DNA of 64,000 nt from Cutibacterium modestum (GTDB lineage Bacteria; Actinomycetota; Actinomycetes; Propionibacteriales; Propionibacteriaceae): the NCBI RefSeq assembly GCF_008326345.1, contig NZ_BJEN01000004.1, forward strand, positions 1 through 64,000, given 5' to 3'. The notes beneath the pieces are model-generated. The model did no database searches and was not told the DNA's origin. It was given only the letters and a program-made list of their open reading frames with translations. Both the position numbers and the translations under genes were made by a program. The first letter of the stretch is position 1. Every line of letters starts with the position of its first letter. Positions 27,673 through 41,000 of the stretch are shown here, in pieces.

Positions 27673-30276
27673 TCACCAGTCTCGCCCGCGGCTAGCCTCC
27701 TGGCAGCGCAGCGTGCGGCGGGCGCTATCAGCGCGTTCAGCAAGAACGCGACGGACCGTGCTGCCGAGGTCATTCTCGGAAACCCAGCCGTCTAACTTGC
27801 TGAGCCAGGAGGCGTCGATAACCTCAGTATTCGGGAACAGCCACATCAAGGCGTTCTGCACCTGGGCGTGACCTGCCTTGGCCCACTGACCCTCGCGGGA
27901 ATCAATAGCCTTGCACAACTTAAGATATGGATCGACGTACGGGGAGAGAACCTCGGTCTGATCAGGCTGAATGAACTGCATGACCAACTGACGGTAGGTC
28001 TCATTGGGCACCGAGTCATCGGTGGTGGCACGCTGCCAGGCCGCCTGTTTGGCTGCGGTTGTCGGTAGTGCGGCACGAGCCCCGGCGGCCTGCTCGGAAC
28101 CAGAGATGGTGTTATCTCGCTGCAGCTCGGCGTCGATTTCGTCTTCACCGACCTGGCCCATCCTGGCAAGCGCAGTGACGATGTGCCATCTCATGCCCTG
28201 GTCGATATCGAGCCCTTCTGGGACCTCCTCCCCCGATAGCCACCCCTTGAGCAGGTCTGCGGCCTCTGTGGTGGCTGCAGCAGCCAAACCGTTGGCGTAG
28301 GCAACTTGGTGGTCGGAACCGGGCTCGGCATCTCGGAGGCCAGTCGCGAGGATGGCGATGAGACGGTCGCGGACCTCCTGACGAGCTTCGGCGCTGGTGT
28401 ACGTGATCGCGGCGGTGGCTGCCTGGCGGATGAGCGTCGTTACGGCGGTGAGGTCGGATTCGTTGGGTAGACCCTTGCCAACCAAGGTGACGTAGTCCTG
28501 AGCGCGCATTTCGGCGTCGCGGCACATGTCCCACGCCGAGCCCCAGCACAGTGCGCGGGCTAGCGGATCGGACAGGGCGTCGATGTGGTCAATGAGGGTG
28601 GCCATCGAGTGATCGTCCAGACGTACCTTTGCGTAAGTGAGGTCGCCATCGTTGAGCAGCACCAGATCGCCACGGGCATGCCCAACGAGGGCCGCGATCG
28701 GGGTGCGCTCGTCGTGTATGTCCACATCGAGTCGCTCCGTGCGAACCAGCGTGCCGTCGGTCAAGGTGTAGATGCCGATTCCTAGACGGTGAGTGCGCAG
28801 GGTTGGGTATTCCTCGATGGCCGTCTGGATGACGTCGAAACGAGTGAAGTTGCCATCCTCGTCGATGTCGTAGTCCGGGCGAATTGTGTTGACCCCGGGG
28901 GTGCAAAGCCACTGGTCGGCGAAGGTGTATAGGTCGCGTCCTGACGCTATCTGAAGCTGGTGCAGCAGGTCCTTGAGCTCGGTGTTCGAGAAGGCGTTCT
29001 CGGCAAAATAGGTGCGGACCCCGGTAAGAAACTCGGCTTCTCCCACGAAGGCCACCAGCTGCTTGAGGGTCGATGCACCCTTGGCGTAAGTGATTCCGTC
29101 GAAGTTCTGTTCGACGGTGTCAAGGTCGACCATATCGGCTGCGATGGGGTGCGTTGTCGGCAACTGATCTTGGGTATAACCCCAGGTCTTGCGCTGGTTG
29201 GCGAAAGAGACCCACGGGTTGGTGCCGCCATGTTTCTCGACGATCTTTTCCTGGCAGTGGTGTGAGGCCCACTCGGCGAAAGACTCGTTAAGCCACAAAT
29301 CGTCCCACCACTTCATTGTGACGAGATCGCCAAACCACATATGGGCAAGCTCATGGAGAATGGTGTTATCGCGGTTTTCGTATGCAGCCGAAGTGACGCG
29401 GGAGCGGAAGAGTAGATCATCGCGATGAGTTACACAGGCGACGTTTTCCATGGCGCCCGCATTGAACTCCGGAACGAAGGATTGGGTGTATTTGTCGAAC
29501 GGGTAGGGGTACCCGAACTCGGCTTCGTAGACCTCGAATCCGCGCTGGGTGGTGGTTCGGATACGGTCGGCATCGAGGTATTCCTTCATCGACTGACGGC
29601 ACAGAATATTGGCATCAATTTCTCCAGACGCGGTATGGATTGTCCCGTGATCCACGTGATATTCCCCCGCGATGAGAGCCGTGAGGTAAGTCGAAATTGG
29701 GAGGGTGGGTTCGAAAGACCAGCGCGACATCCCCTCCCGCGGATCTTCGGTCGGTTCCGGGGTGGGGGAGTTAGAAACGATGACCCAATCGGTAGGTGCA
29801 ATGACTTGCAGTTCGAACGTCATTTTTTGGTCGGGCTGCTCGAAGTTGGCATACATGCGCCTGGCGTCAGCAATCTCGAACTGGGTGTACAGGTAGACCT
29901 TGCCGTCGGCGGGGTCAACAAAACGATGTAGGCCCTCACCGGAATGGGAGTAGCGGCACAGTGCGGTGACGGTGATCTCATGGGTTCCCGGCTCAGCCGT
30001 GAATGGGAAACGATTATGTGAAAATGCGGCGGGATCCAATGGGGTGCCGTCGAGGTCGGCAGCATAGACGCCCTCAGCAATGAGGTCGAGATGACTCTCT
30101 CCGCCCGTCGATGAGAACTGAATTGTTGAGGAGGAGACGAAGGTTTCAGTCGGTTCGCTGAGCGGGTCGCCATTGGGATCACGTCCGGAAAGATCAACGA
30201 GCACCTTGGAGCTGTGCGCCGTGATGACCTGGGAGCGCTGCTGCGCCTCCTGACGAGTGATGTTAACCGAACTCAT
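27673..30276 (-). CDS. pepN: Aminopeptidase N (M1 metallopeptidase)
   Basis: About 867 residues, the normal size for actinobacterial PepN. The exopeptidase motif GAMEN precedes the zinc site HELAH (His 308, Glu 309, His 312) with the third ligand Glu 331 in WLNESFAEW. The C-terminal half is the ERAP1-like helical domain. It is cytoplasmic and removes N-terminal residues from peptides. The start at 30276 is chosen because GGAGG lies four bases upstream; an adjacent ATG at 30279 is the alternative. Confidence 0.95.
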   Translation of the reverse strand: MSSVNITRQEAQQRSQVITAHSSKVLVDLSGRDPNGDPLSEPTETFVSSSTIQFSSTGGESHLDLIAEGVYAADLDGTPLDPAAFSHNRFPFTAEPGTHEITVTALCRYSHSGEGLHRFVDPADGKVYLYTQFEIADARRMYANFEQPDQKMTFELQVIAPTDWVIVSNSPTPEPTEDPREGMSRWSFEPTLPISTYLTALIAGEYHVDHGTIHTASGEIDANILCRQSMKEYLDADRIRTTTQRGFEVYEAEFGYPYPFDKYTQSFVPEFNAGAMENVACVTHRDDLLFRSRVTSAAYENRDNTILHELAHMWFGDLVTMKWWDDLWLNESFAEWASHHCQEKIVEKHGGTNPWVSFANQRKTWGYTQDQLPTTHPIAADMVDLDTVEQNFDGITYAKGASTLKQLVAFVGEAEFLTGVRTYFAENAFSNTELKDLLHQLQIASGRDLYTFADQWLCTPGVNTIRPDYDIDEDGNFTRFDVIQTAIEEYPTLRTHRLGIGIYTLTDGTLVRTERLDVDIHDERTPIAALVGHARGDLVLLNDGDLTYAKVRLDDHSMATLIDHIDALSDPLARALCWGSAWDMCRDAEMRAQDYVTLVGKGLPNESDLTAVTTLIRQAATAAITYTSAEARQEVRDRLIAILATGLRDAEPGSDHQVAYANGLAAAATTEAADLLKGWLSGEEVPEGLDIDQGMRWHIVTALARMGQVGEDEIDAELQRDNTISGSEQAAGARAALPTTAAKQAAWQRATTDDSVPNETYRQLVMQFIQPDQTEVLSPYVDPYLKLCKAIDSREGQWAKAGHAQVQNALMWLFPNTEVIDASWLSKLDGWVSENDLGSTVRRVLAERADSARRTLRCQEASRGRDW

Positions 30277-30466
30277 CATGCCTCCGTGAAACATGCGTTA
30301 GTTATGAGCACACGAAATGCACCCAACAATTCCTTTGAGACTCTATCGTTCTCACCTTTGGCTGTCTCGCGGATGCGGAACTGCGGTCTGTGCCTATACT
30401 GCGCCATACGCGAACAATGCAAAGGTTCGTCGTTGCCTGGATAAGCTTTCACGGGTGGCTGATGCC

Positions 30467-33427
<2,961 letters not shown>

Positions 33428-33492
33428 GGGATCTGTGTGGGGCTACCGAGCTGGTAAAGGTTGCCGGGGAGGGCACTGTCTCGGTGAAGCAC

Positions 33493-33522
33493 CGTGGACC
33501 GGGTAAAAGTGCCCAGTCCACG
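33493..33522. terminator. Hairpin between convergent ligA and acetyltransferase genes
   Basis: cgtggac at 33493-33499 pairs with gtccacg at 33516-33522, and the inner ggg/ccc pair extends it with a small bulge. It lies between two converging genes, which fits a shared terminator. Confidence 0.6.
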
Positions 33523-33552
33523 AATACCTCAAAATCACGAATACCTCAGAAT
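33519..33552. repeat. Two tandem 17-base repeats
   Basis: cacgaatacctcaaaat (33519-33535) is followed directly by cacgaatacctcagaat (33536-33552), differing by one base. The second copy runs into the last codons of the acetyltransferase gene, suggesting a local duplication at its 3' end. Confidence 0.8.
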
Positions 33553-34835
33553 TCCGAGATGTTATGAGCGACGTCGACGGTGGAGAACATCCGGTCGACC
33601 GCTGCGATCTGCTCGTCAGTGCCAGTAATGCGGTGAGCAGCGGCCAGCGAGAATCCCCGGCCCATTCCGAAATACAGCGACCCGAGTGCGGCCACGTCAA
33701 GAGCGGCGGCATCGGTCGAGTCGTTGACCTTCGTGACGGTCGCGGGTGCCCCCGGAGCCTCGACGTCGACCCGCCAGGTGCCTTCGGCATAACTCATCGG
33801 GTCGACGACGTGGAAGGTGACCGAGCCCTGATGGTCCCAACCGCGCACCGCCATCGCCTTCTCGACGTCAAGGATGCGCAACCAGCCGAGATCGGTATGG
33901 CGGGTGAACTTCACCACTCGAGGGTCTTCCACCGCCCACGGCAGCGGGGTGGCGGGGTTAACTTTCGGTGCCTTGATCGTCTCGACAAGGTCAACTGAGG
34001 CCAAGAATTCCCACAGCGCGACCTCCGCGTTCGGGGTGGTGGCGACCATGTCGAGGATGGTGATCTGGGAGCCGAAATCCTTGTCGATCTCGTAAGAGAC
34101 GACGCCGTCGGGCTCGCCTTCATCGTTGTGATGGACGATCGAACGGACACGACAGTTCGGGCCGCCCTTCTGAGAGTCCCAGCGCCCGGAGGCGAAATTG
34201 ACGTGCCACGGCTGGCGGTTGTGGGATCCGCGGTGGGCTCGGTGGAACTCGGAGAAGACTTTGAGACGCAAGTCGTCGATAGCCAGCGGATCCGCCATCG
34301 ACACCGTTCCGCTCGGGGTGTGGTTGAGCTTGAACCGACCGTCGGCGACGATCTCGACGTTTTGGGCACGGGTCGAGATGCCGTATCCGAAACGTCCGTA
34401 GATGCTGCCCTCGGTGGCGGTCAGGGCGGCAAATGCCAGACCCTCCTCCTTGGAACGGGTCAGGACGTTCGTCATAAGGGTGCGCAGCAGACCGCGACGG
34501 CGGTGGCTGGCGCGCACGGTGACGTCGGTGATAAACATGGCCGGCTCAAGATGGTCATGACCGGTGTTAATGGTGCTCGGGTACGCGTCCATCGTCGCGA
34601 CCGGAAGCCCGGGGAATTCCGGATCAGGGTCAGGCTGGCGGATCGTCCACAGCTGTGCACCCTCCACACAGGTGGCGTAGTGCTCGAGCTCGGCGTCAGA
34701 GGGCCGGGCCAGGTGAAACCCCAGTGCTACGGCGCGCAGCACATTGTCGACCGCCTCGCTGCGAGAACCATCGCTGGTGACCAGTTCCAGACGGTAGGGG
34801 TCGGGGACCTGAACAGATGAGGTGCTTTCAGCCAT
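33546..34835 (-). CDS. Eis-like GNAT N-acetyltransferase
   Basis: 429-residue protein with the three-part Eis architecture. The N-terminal GNAT domain carries the acetyl-CoA loop VRASHRRRGLLRTLM and is preceded by MFITDVTV. A second GNAT-like domain and a C-terminal sterol-carrier-like domain follow. Mycobacterial Eis proteins acetylate amines, including aminoglycosides and host targets; the substrate here is unknown. ATG at 34835 gives MAESTSSVQ; the longer reading overlaps the divergent rpiB start. It is divergent from rpiB with 70 bases between the starts. Confidence 0.87.
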   Translation of the reverse strand: MAESTSSVQVPDPYRLELVTSDGSRSEAVDNVLRAVALGFHLARPSDAELEHYATCVEGAQLWTIRQPDPDPEFPGLPVATMDAYPSTINTGHDHLEPAMFITDVTVRASHRRRGLLRTLMTNVLTRSKEEGLAFAALTATEGSIYGRFGYGISTRAQNVEIVADGRFKLNHTPSGTVSMADPLAIDDLRLKVFSEFHRAHRGSHNRQPWHVNFASGRWDSQKGGPNCRVRSIVHHNDEGEPDGVVSYEIDKDFGSQITILDMVATTPNAEVALWEFLASVDLVETIKAPKVNPATPLPWAVEDPRVVKFTRHTDLGWLRILDVEKAMAVRGWDHQGSVTFHVVDPMSYAEGTWRVDVEAPGAPATVTKVNDSTDAAALDVAALGSLYFGMGRGFSLAAAHRITGTDEQIAAVDRMFSTVDVAHNISEF

Positions 34836-34905
34836 AACCGTCACGCTATCGGAAATGATCCCGTCAACGGCACTGACGGTTAGGCCCAGATGCCATGATG
34901 GAGGC

Positions 34906-35379
34906 ATGACCTTCAAGCCTTCACATGTTCACATCGGCACCGACCATGCGGCCTTCGAGCTCAAGGAGTACCTCGTCGGCAAGTTGACGGAAGCCGGATA
35001 CCAGGTTGTCGACCATGGCGCGGCTAGCTATGACTGTCAGGACGATTACCCCGACTACTGCATCCCGTGCGCCCAGGCCGTGGTAGCCGAGCCGGGGTCA
35101 CTTGGCATCGTGCTAGGAGGTTCCGGCAATGGTGAGCAGATCACCGCGAACAAGGTCAGGGGAATCCGCGCCGCACTGGCATACACCGTCGAGATCGCCG
35201 AGCTGGCACGTTTGCACAATGACGCGAACATCGTGTCTCTGGGGGGTCGGATGCAGACCCATGAGGAAGCCTGGCAGATCGTCGAAACCTTCCTGACGAC
35301 CGACTTCTCTCACGAGGACCGCCATCAGCGTCGTATTGACATGCTCACTCGCTGGGAGGACGAGGGCTCACTGGGGTAA
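34906..35379 (+). CDS. rpiB: Ribose-5-phosphate isomerase B
   Basis: 157-residue RpiB/LacAB-family enzyme converting ribulose 5-phosphate and ribose 5-phosphate. Motifs are HIGTDHAAFELKEYL at the N-terminus, GGSGNGEQITANKVRGIRAAL and HNDANIVSLGGR. Position 65-type Cys of E. coli RpiB is replaced by Ser in GGSGNGEQ, so the Glu would serve as the base, as in mycobacterial RpiB. The ATG at 34906 is only one base from a GGAGG. Confidence 0.94.
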   Translation: MTFKPSHVHIGTDHAAFELKEYLVGKLTEAGYQVVDHGAASYDCQDDYPDYCIPCAQAVVAEPGSLGIVLGGSGNGEQITANKVRGIRAALAYTVEIAELARLHNDANIVSLGGRMQTHEEAWQIVETFLTTDFSHEDRHQRRIDMLTRWEDEGSLG

Positions 35380-35607
35380 GTCTTTCTGCTCTGAATCATT
35401 GAGGGGGCTGGCGGTGGCTCGGCGTCGAAGATCCGCCAGTACCATTTTCCACTCCTGACCCGGCTCTGGCATCTGAGATTCACCAGAGGGTTCTGGCTGC
35501 TCGACAAGTTCACGTGCCCTCATAGCACGGTCTCCATCGAGGATTGGCCCATGACCACGCCGGTGTCCGTGGGCTCGGTGCTGTTTGCCGGGGTTAGTGG
35601 CATTCAT
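35368..35607 (-). CDS. Small hydrophilic hypothetical protein
   Basis: 79-residue protein of unknown family. It is rich in His, Arg and Gly near the start (KQHRAHGHRRGHG) and otherwise polar, with no membrane helix. The ATG at 35607 has GCAGGATGG upstream. Its 3' end overlaps the end of rpiB by 12 bases on the opposite strand. The support is moderate. Confidence 0.5.
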   Translation of the reverse strand: MNATNPGKQHRAHGHRRGHGPILDGDRAMRARELVEQPEPSGESQMPEPGQEWKMVLADLRRRATASPLNDSEQKDLPQ

Positions 35608-35699
35608 GAGACCATCCTGCCCCAAATTGTCGTACTTATTCGACTTCCACGACGCCATGACCACCTATCTGCCATAACCAACCATCCGAGAGGACAACC

Positions 35700-36518
35700 A
35701 TGCCTGAAGGCCACGTCATCCATCGTCTCGCCAATGCCATTGGCTCGGCCTTCGCCGACACACAGGTCGAGGTGACCTCCCCGCAAGGACGGTTCGCCGA
35801 GTCTGCGGCCATGCTGGATGGAGCATTGCTCACCTCGGCTCAGGCATGGGGAAAACATCTCGTCGTGGATTTCGACAATCATCGTCCTGACCACCTGTTG
35901 CACATCCACCTGGGGCTTATTGGCAAGCTGACCGTCGGGCCGATAGTTCCCGTCGTCGGTCAGGTGCGGTTACGTATCACCGATGGCGTTACTGCCGCTG
36001 ATCTACGTGGTCCGCAAATGTGTGAGCTCATCAGCGACGACGAGTGGGGAACGGTCGCAGCCACCATTGGCCCCGACCCCATCCGCGACGACGCAGATCC
36101 AGACATTGCCTGGGACAAGGTACGACGATCGTCACGACGAATCAGCGATCTGCTGTTAGATCAAAAGGTCGCGGCCGGTGTTGGCAATATCTACCGAGCT
36201 GAGGTGCTGTTTCGTCACCGCATTGATCCGGTGACCCCGGGCAAGCAGATTTTCCACTCGACATGGCTGGCGATGTGGGATGATCTGGTCATGCTCATGC
36301 GTGCCGGGGTTGAGGCAGGACGCATCGATACCGTGCAGCCAGAGCACACCCCGGAGGCGATGGGGCGGCTCCCCCGGGTAGATCGTCATGGCGGTGAGGT
36401 GTACGTCTATCGGCGTGAGGGTCAGCCGTGTTTGGTGTGCAATACGCCGGTGAGGATGATCGCACAGGGAGGGCGTCACCTGTTCTGGTGCCCACAGTGT
36501 CAGCGTCGGCATCACTGA
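35700..36518 (+). CDS. Fpg/Nei-family DNA glycosylase
   Basis: 272-residue base-excision-repair enzyme of the endonuclease VIII group. The N-terminal catalytic segment is MPEGHVIHRLA, with Pro1 and Glu2 after Met removal. The helix-two-turn-helix is VAAGVGNIYRAEVLFRHRIDP. The C-terminal zinc finger has CLVCNTP and CPQCQRR. The fourth residue after Met is His rather than Asp, as in Nei-like actinobacterial proteins. It removes oxidised pyrimidines and nicks the abasic site. Confidence 0.93.
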   Translation: MPEGHVIHRLANAIGSAFADTQVEVTSPQGRFAESAAMLDGALLTSAQAWGKHLVVDFDNHRPDHLLHIHLGLIGKLTVGPIVPVVGQVRLRITDGVTAADLRGPQMCELISDDEWGTVAATIGPDPIRDDADPDIAWDKVRRSSRRISDLLLDQKVAAGVGNIYRAEVLFRHRIDPVTPGKQIFHSTWLAMWDDLVMLMRAGVEAGRIDTVQPEHTPEAMGRLPRVDRHGGEVYVYRREGQPCLVCNTPVRMIAQGGRHLFWCPQCQRRHH

Positions 36519-36539
36519 TGGTTGTCTCTGGAGGTTAGG

Positions 36540-37886
36540 TTGAACTATGTCACCGTCGGTCCGCCGTGGACACTGGTGTCATACCAGGAGTCTGGTGACG
36601 AGTCTTCGCGGATGTGGACCCACCCATGCGGAGCGGTCCTTTCGGTCCAGTTACGCCAAGGAGATGCGGTGGAACTCGTCGCCGGGATCACCATGCCTCC
36701 CAGTGCCGAAGACGCTGAGGTGACGGTTCCCGGTCCGACCTGGGCTCTCGATCAACCGGTCCCAGCCATCGTCTGGGTCGCTGGGGCTAGCGGAATCGTC
36801 GTCACCAGAAGCGCCGGCGACGATGCGGTATTGACAGTCTGGCGTCAAGACATGGGAGATTGCCACCCCGTTGACGAGGGGGTCAGTTTGCTGGGTGCCG
36901 AGATACCGCTGTCTCCAGGCAACGCCCGGATGGCTTTGTGGCGCGGCCGGTCGGCGGACACCGTTGCAGAGGCAGTGGAATGTCTTCCCGAGTGGTTGCC
37001 GCCTGAGACGATCGTTGATCCGCCTGAGGAAATAATGTGTCACACCCCTGATGCAGGCATCCTTATCGACGGAACCGACCACACCAGTGAAACGATCGGC
37101 CCGCTGCCGATGGGGGCTCACGACCTCGTCATCTACGAATCCCGTGGTGCTACCAGGGTGATGATTGGATGGTCTCCCGGCCTCGCGACGGTCGTTGGTG
37201 CCCGTGTCGACGAGATCGTCTCGAGTTTTGATCCACGCACCGTTACAGGTCCGCAGATGTGGTTGCTTATGAATGCAGTCGGCATGAGGGTTGCGCCATT
37301 CGAGGCCCTCGACATGGCTGCCGAGGGTCTGGAAAACGTCTTGTCACGGCCCTTTAGAGAAGATGACGACCACGTCGCCAAGCTCCTGACCTGTTGCGCT
37401 GCCTTCCGGTTAGGCCACCGCTTGGGTGATCCCGAGCTTCGTGACGAGGGGCTGCGTCGGTTGTGGGATCTTCCAATGGATGAGCCAGGCACCTTCATGT
37501 CCCGGTGCATAGCTTCAGCTGAGCTGGCCGAGTTCGTTCCGGGTGGAGACTGGGTCAACATCACCTCAGATGATGGAGAGGATCCGCTGGTACGCGCGGA
37601 ACGAGCCATGTGGACGGGGCGTTTCGGTGGCCGGGACGCTGACGAGGCGGTTTGGGAATTGGGAGCCTTCCTGCCCGCGATTCCTGGCGGACCGCTCTAT
37701 GCTGACGGACACCGGATGCCCCGTCGCCGCGCCGCCCTCGCTCACGCGATGACGACGGTCTGGCCAGAGGACTTGACGAGCGCATTTGGTCCTATGCGGG
37801 TAGGGGAGTTACGCCAGCGTACGGCGCGTCGCTTGCTCATTAGCGAGCACCTTGACGACGAGGATCTGGCACTTCTCACCTGGTGA
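36540..37886 (+). CDS. Hypothetical protein
   Basis: 448-residue protein of no family I recognise, with no signal peptide or membrane helix. It is acidic, with a beta-rich first half and a more helical second half from about residue 230. The TTG at 36540 is preferred because GGAGG at 36530-36534 sits five bases before it; an in-frame TTG at 36522 lacks such a site. It follows the glycosylase gene by about 20 bases and may be co-transcribed. Confidence 0.7.
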   Translation: MNYVTVGPPWTLVSYQESGDESSRMWTHPCGAVLSVQLRQGDAVELVAGITMPPSAEDAEVTVPGPTWALDQPVPAIVWVAGASGIVVTRSAGDDAVLTVWRQDMGDCHPVDEGVSLLGAEIPLSPGNARMALWRGRSADTVAEAVECLPEWLPPETIVDPPEEIMCHTPDAGILIDGTDHTSETIGPLPMGAHDLVIYESRGATRVMIGWSPGLATVVGARVDEIVSSFDPRTVTGPQMWLLMNAVGMRVAPFEALDMAAEGLENVLSRPFREDDDHVAKLLTCCAAFRLGHRLGDPELRDEGLRRLWDLPMDEPGTFMSRCIASAELAEFVPGGDWVNITSDDGEDPLVRAERAMWTGRFGGRDADEAVWELGAFLPAIPGGPLYADGHRMPRRRAALAHAMTTVWPEDLTSAFGPMRVGELRQRTARRLLISEHLDDEDLALLTW

Positions 37887-38041
37887 CGCACAGGTGGGTC
37901 TGCGTCGTCGGGGCGGCAGGATCACCGCGCCATGTTGGGAATGCCTCATTCTGCCTCCCGGTCAGTATTTTCAGTAGGCAAGTCCGGCTGTTCCGGCGGT
38001 GAGGTTCTGGTTGTGTCGCGCGGACGTGGCACAGTTAGGGC

Positions 38042-41000
38042 GTGACATCGTCCCACCCTGTACCTGAGACACGAGCGGCATCCGATGCTCGGCCACGCAC
38101 CGGTTCTCGATCGACTCCAAAACCGAGGGCCACAGCGGTTGTCGTCATCCCGCGGCTCATGAACGTCGCCGCCCTACTCATTGTGTTGCGCCTGGTCTTC
38201 AGCCGCACCACGTGGGTGGCCATCGCTAACAACGCATTCTCGGTGTTCATTTTCCCGATTGACGGTTTTGGCTGGGCCGGTGTCGTGGTCCTGTTAGTGC
38301 TTTCGGACGCGTTATCGCGACGTAAGAGGTTCGCCTGGTGGGTAAGTCTCATCGTGTTTGGATTGATGTGGCTTGTGGCGGCCACATCTTTTACCCTCGT
38401 GATCAGCGAGGTCATCATGGGCGGGCCGACAGACACCCGTAAGGACATTGATCTAGCGGGATACCTGTTCAACGTGTTCACGGTTGGCTGGATCCTGGTG
38501 GCCTTGCTGACTCGTCGTCGCAGCTTTTCCGCGCATACGGTTCGCGCCAACCTCGGACGGGCAATCGTCGTGCTCGTCGGGGGTCTGCTAGCTACCGGAT
38601 TTATTGGGTGGCTGTTGGTGTCCCTAACTGGTGGTGTTGGACGGCCGCGGAACCGTCTGGTGCACATCATCACTTGCATCCTGAAAGGCAATGAAGCAAG
38701 TATCGCTCAGGAACCAACGTCGCCGCACTGGGTGCAAGGTGTGGTGTCATTCCTGCTGGCCGTAGTGCTGGTGGCTGCGCTTGTCGTCATTCTGCGTTCT
38801 CAACGCAATATTGCCATGATGAGCCTGTCTGATGAGCTGCAATTGCGTCGTCTTCTTGACGAGAATCCGGCCGATTCGCTGGGGTATTTTGCCCTTCGCC
38901 GTGACAAAGCCGTCGTCTTTTCCCACAACGGTCGTGCCGCCGTCTGTTATCGCACTGAGGCTGGGGTGGCTTTGGCGTCAGGTGACCCAGTCGGCCCAGT
39001 CGACCAGTGGCCCGGAGCTATTGACGCTTTCCTCGAGATCGCCCATACCTATGGATGGGTTCCTGCCGTTATTGGCACCTCAGAGGAAGGTGCGACGGTG
39101 TGGAATCACGCGGGTCTGAAAGCCATGCGCATTGGCGACGAAGCCATCATCTCCCCAGCGACTTTTAATCTCGATGACCCTGATCTCAAGCCCGTGCGTC
39201 ACACTGTCACGAAGCTGCGTGCGATGGGATACACGACTCGGGCCCGACGCCATGAGGACATCCATCCGCAGGAGTTGCACAGTCTCATTGACCTGACTGA
39301 TAAGTGGCGTCAAAACGGTGACGAGCGCGGCTTCTCGATGGCGTTGTCCCGGTTGGGGGACCCGCTGGATGGTAGATGCGTCATGGTGGAGGCGCTCTAC
39401 CCTGATGACGGCCCCCGTGCTGGCCAGACGGCCGGCATTCTCTCCTTCACGCCGTGGGGTAATGACGGCTTGTCCCTTGACGTCATGCGGCGAGACCTTG
39501 ACGGGGCAGATAACGGTGTTACTGAACTTATGGTCGCAGGACTCATGGCGGCCGGGTCAGAGATTGGCATTCGGCGGGTCTCGATGAATTTCGCGGTGTT
39601 CCGTGAAGCTATTGAGGAAGGTGCCCGGGTGGGGGCCTCCCCGGTGCGTCGACTTAATCGCTGGCTGGTTTTGGTGGCGTCAAAGTGGTTCCAGATTGAG
39701 CAGTTGTATCGCTCTAACGTCAAGTACAAGCCGAGCTGGCAGACCCGCTACCTTAATTTCACTGACACTTCTGATTTGGGCCAGGTGGGTCTGGCAATGG
39801 GCATCGCCGAGGGCCAGCTTGACATTCCTCGGTGGCTTTACCCGGTGGAACCGCCGCCTCAACCGGTTTATTCGACCAGTGGGCATCCTGAGATCGCCGA
39901 ATTCCTGGCTGAAGAACGCACGCCGAGTCTTCCGCAGCGTCGTCTTCCTGAGCAGGTTCGTACCCGGATGGCGACCCGCGAGCGTCTTCTGGAGTCAGGA
40001 GTGGAGGCCTATCCGCCTGACTGTAAGCCCGACCACCAGCCGGGGGACGTCGTCACCGAATTGACCGGCCAGGAGATGACCGTCTCCGGGCGCGTGGATG
40101 CCTGCCGTGACCACGGCGGTGTCATCTTCATTGACCTCTTCGACTGGACGGGGGCCTGCCAGCTCGTCATGGAACGTGACGCCGTGGGCGTCAATAATCT
40201 GCGCGACTTCCGTCACACGGTGTCTTTGGGAGATCACCTCGTAGCTACTGGAACAGTGGGGGCCTCCCGTAACGGGACGCTGAGTCTGAAGGTGACGTCG
40301 TGGCGGCTAGCGGCAAAGTCGCTGCGACCACTGCCATCGAGACGATCGGGATTCAATGATCCAGAAGCCAAGGTTCGTCAGCGTTACCTCGACCTCATCG
40401 TCAATCCTGGTGCGCGCGATCAGCTGCGTGCTCGCTCGAACGCCATCCGCGCGGTGCGGGAAACGCTGCTGAGTCATGACTTCATCGAGGTTGAAACGCC
40501 GATTCTGCAGACGATCCACGGCGGGGCGAATGCACGTCCATTCCGCACCCACATCAACGCCTACGACCTGGAACTGTATCTGCGCATTGCCCCGGAGCTG
40601 TACCTCAAGAGGCTTATGGTCGGCGGAGCCGGACGAGTGTTCGAAATCGGTAGGAACTTCCGTAACGAGGGCGCCGATGCTACCCATAACCCGGAGTTCA
40701 CGATGCTTGAGGCATACCAGGCCTATGGCGACTACGTCCAGATGCGTCACCTCACCCAGGAGATGATCCTGTCTGCCGCCCGCAATGCCATCGGCGGAAC
40801 GGTCGTGCGTGGACGTGATCGCACAGGTGTCGAACATGAGATCGACCTAGCCAATAAATGGCATGTCGTCACCGTCAATGAGGGAATCTCGCGCGGGCTG
40901 GGTGAGGAGGTCACCGCCGATACCCCCAAAGAAAAGCTCATCGAGTACGCCAATAAGCTCGGGATTGCCACGATGCCAAAATGGAGCCGTGGCGACGTCG

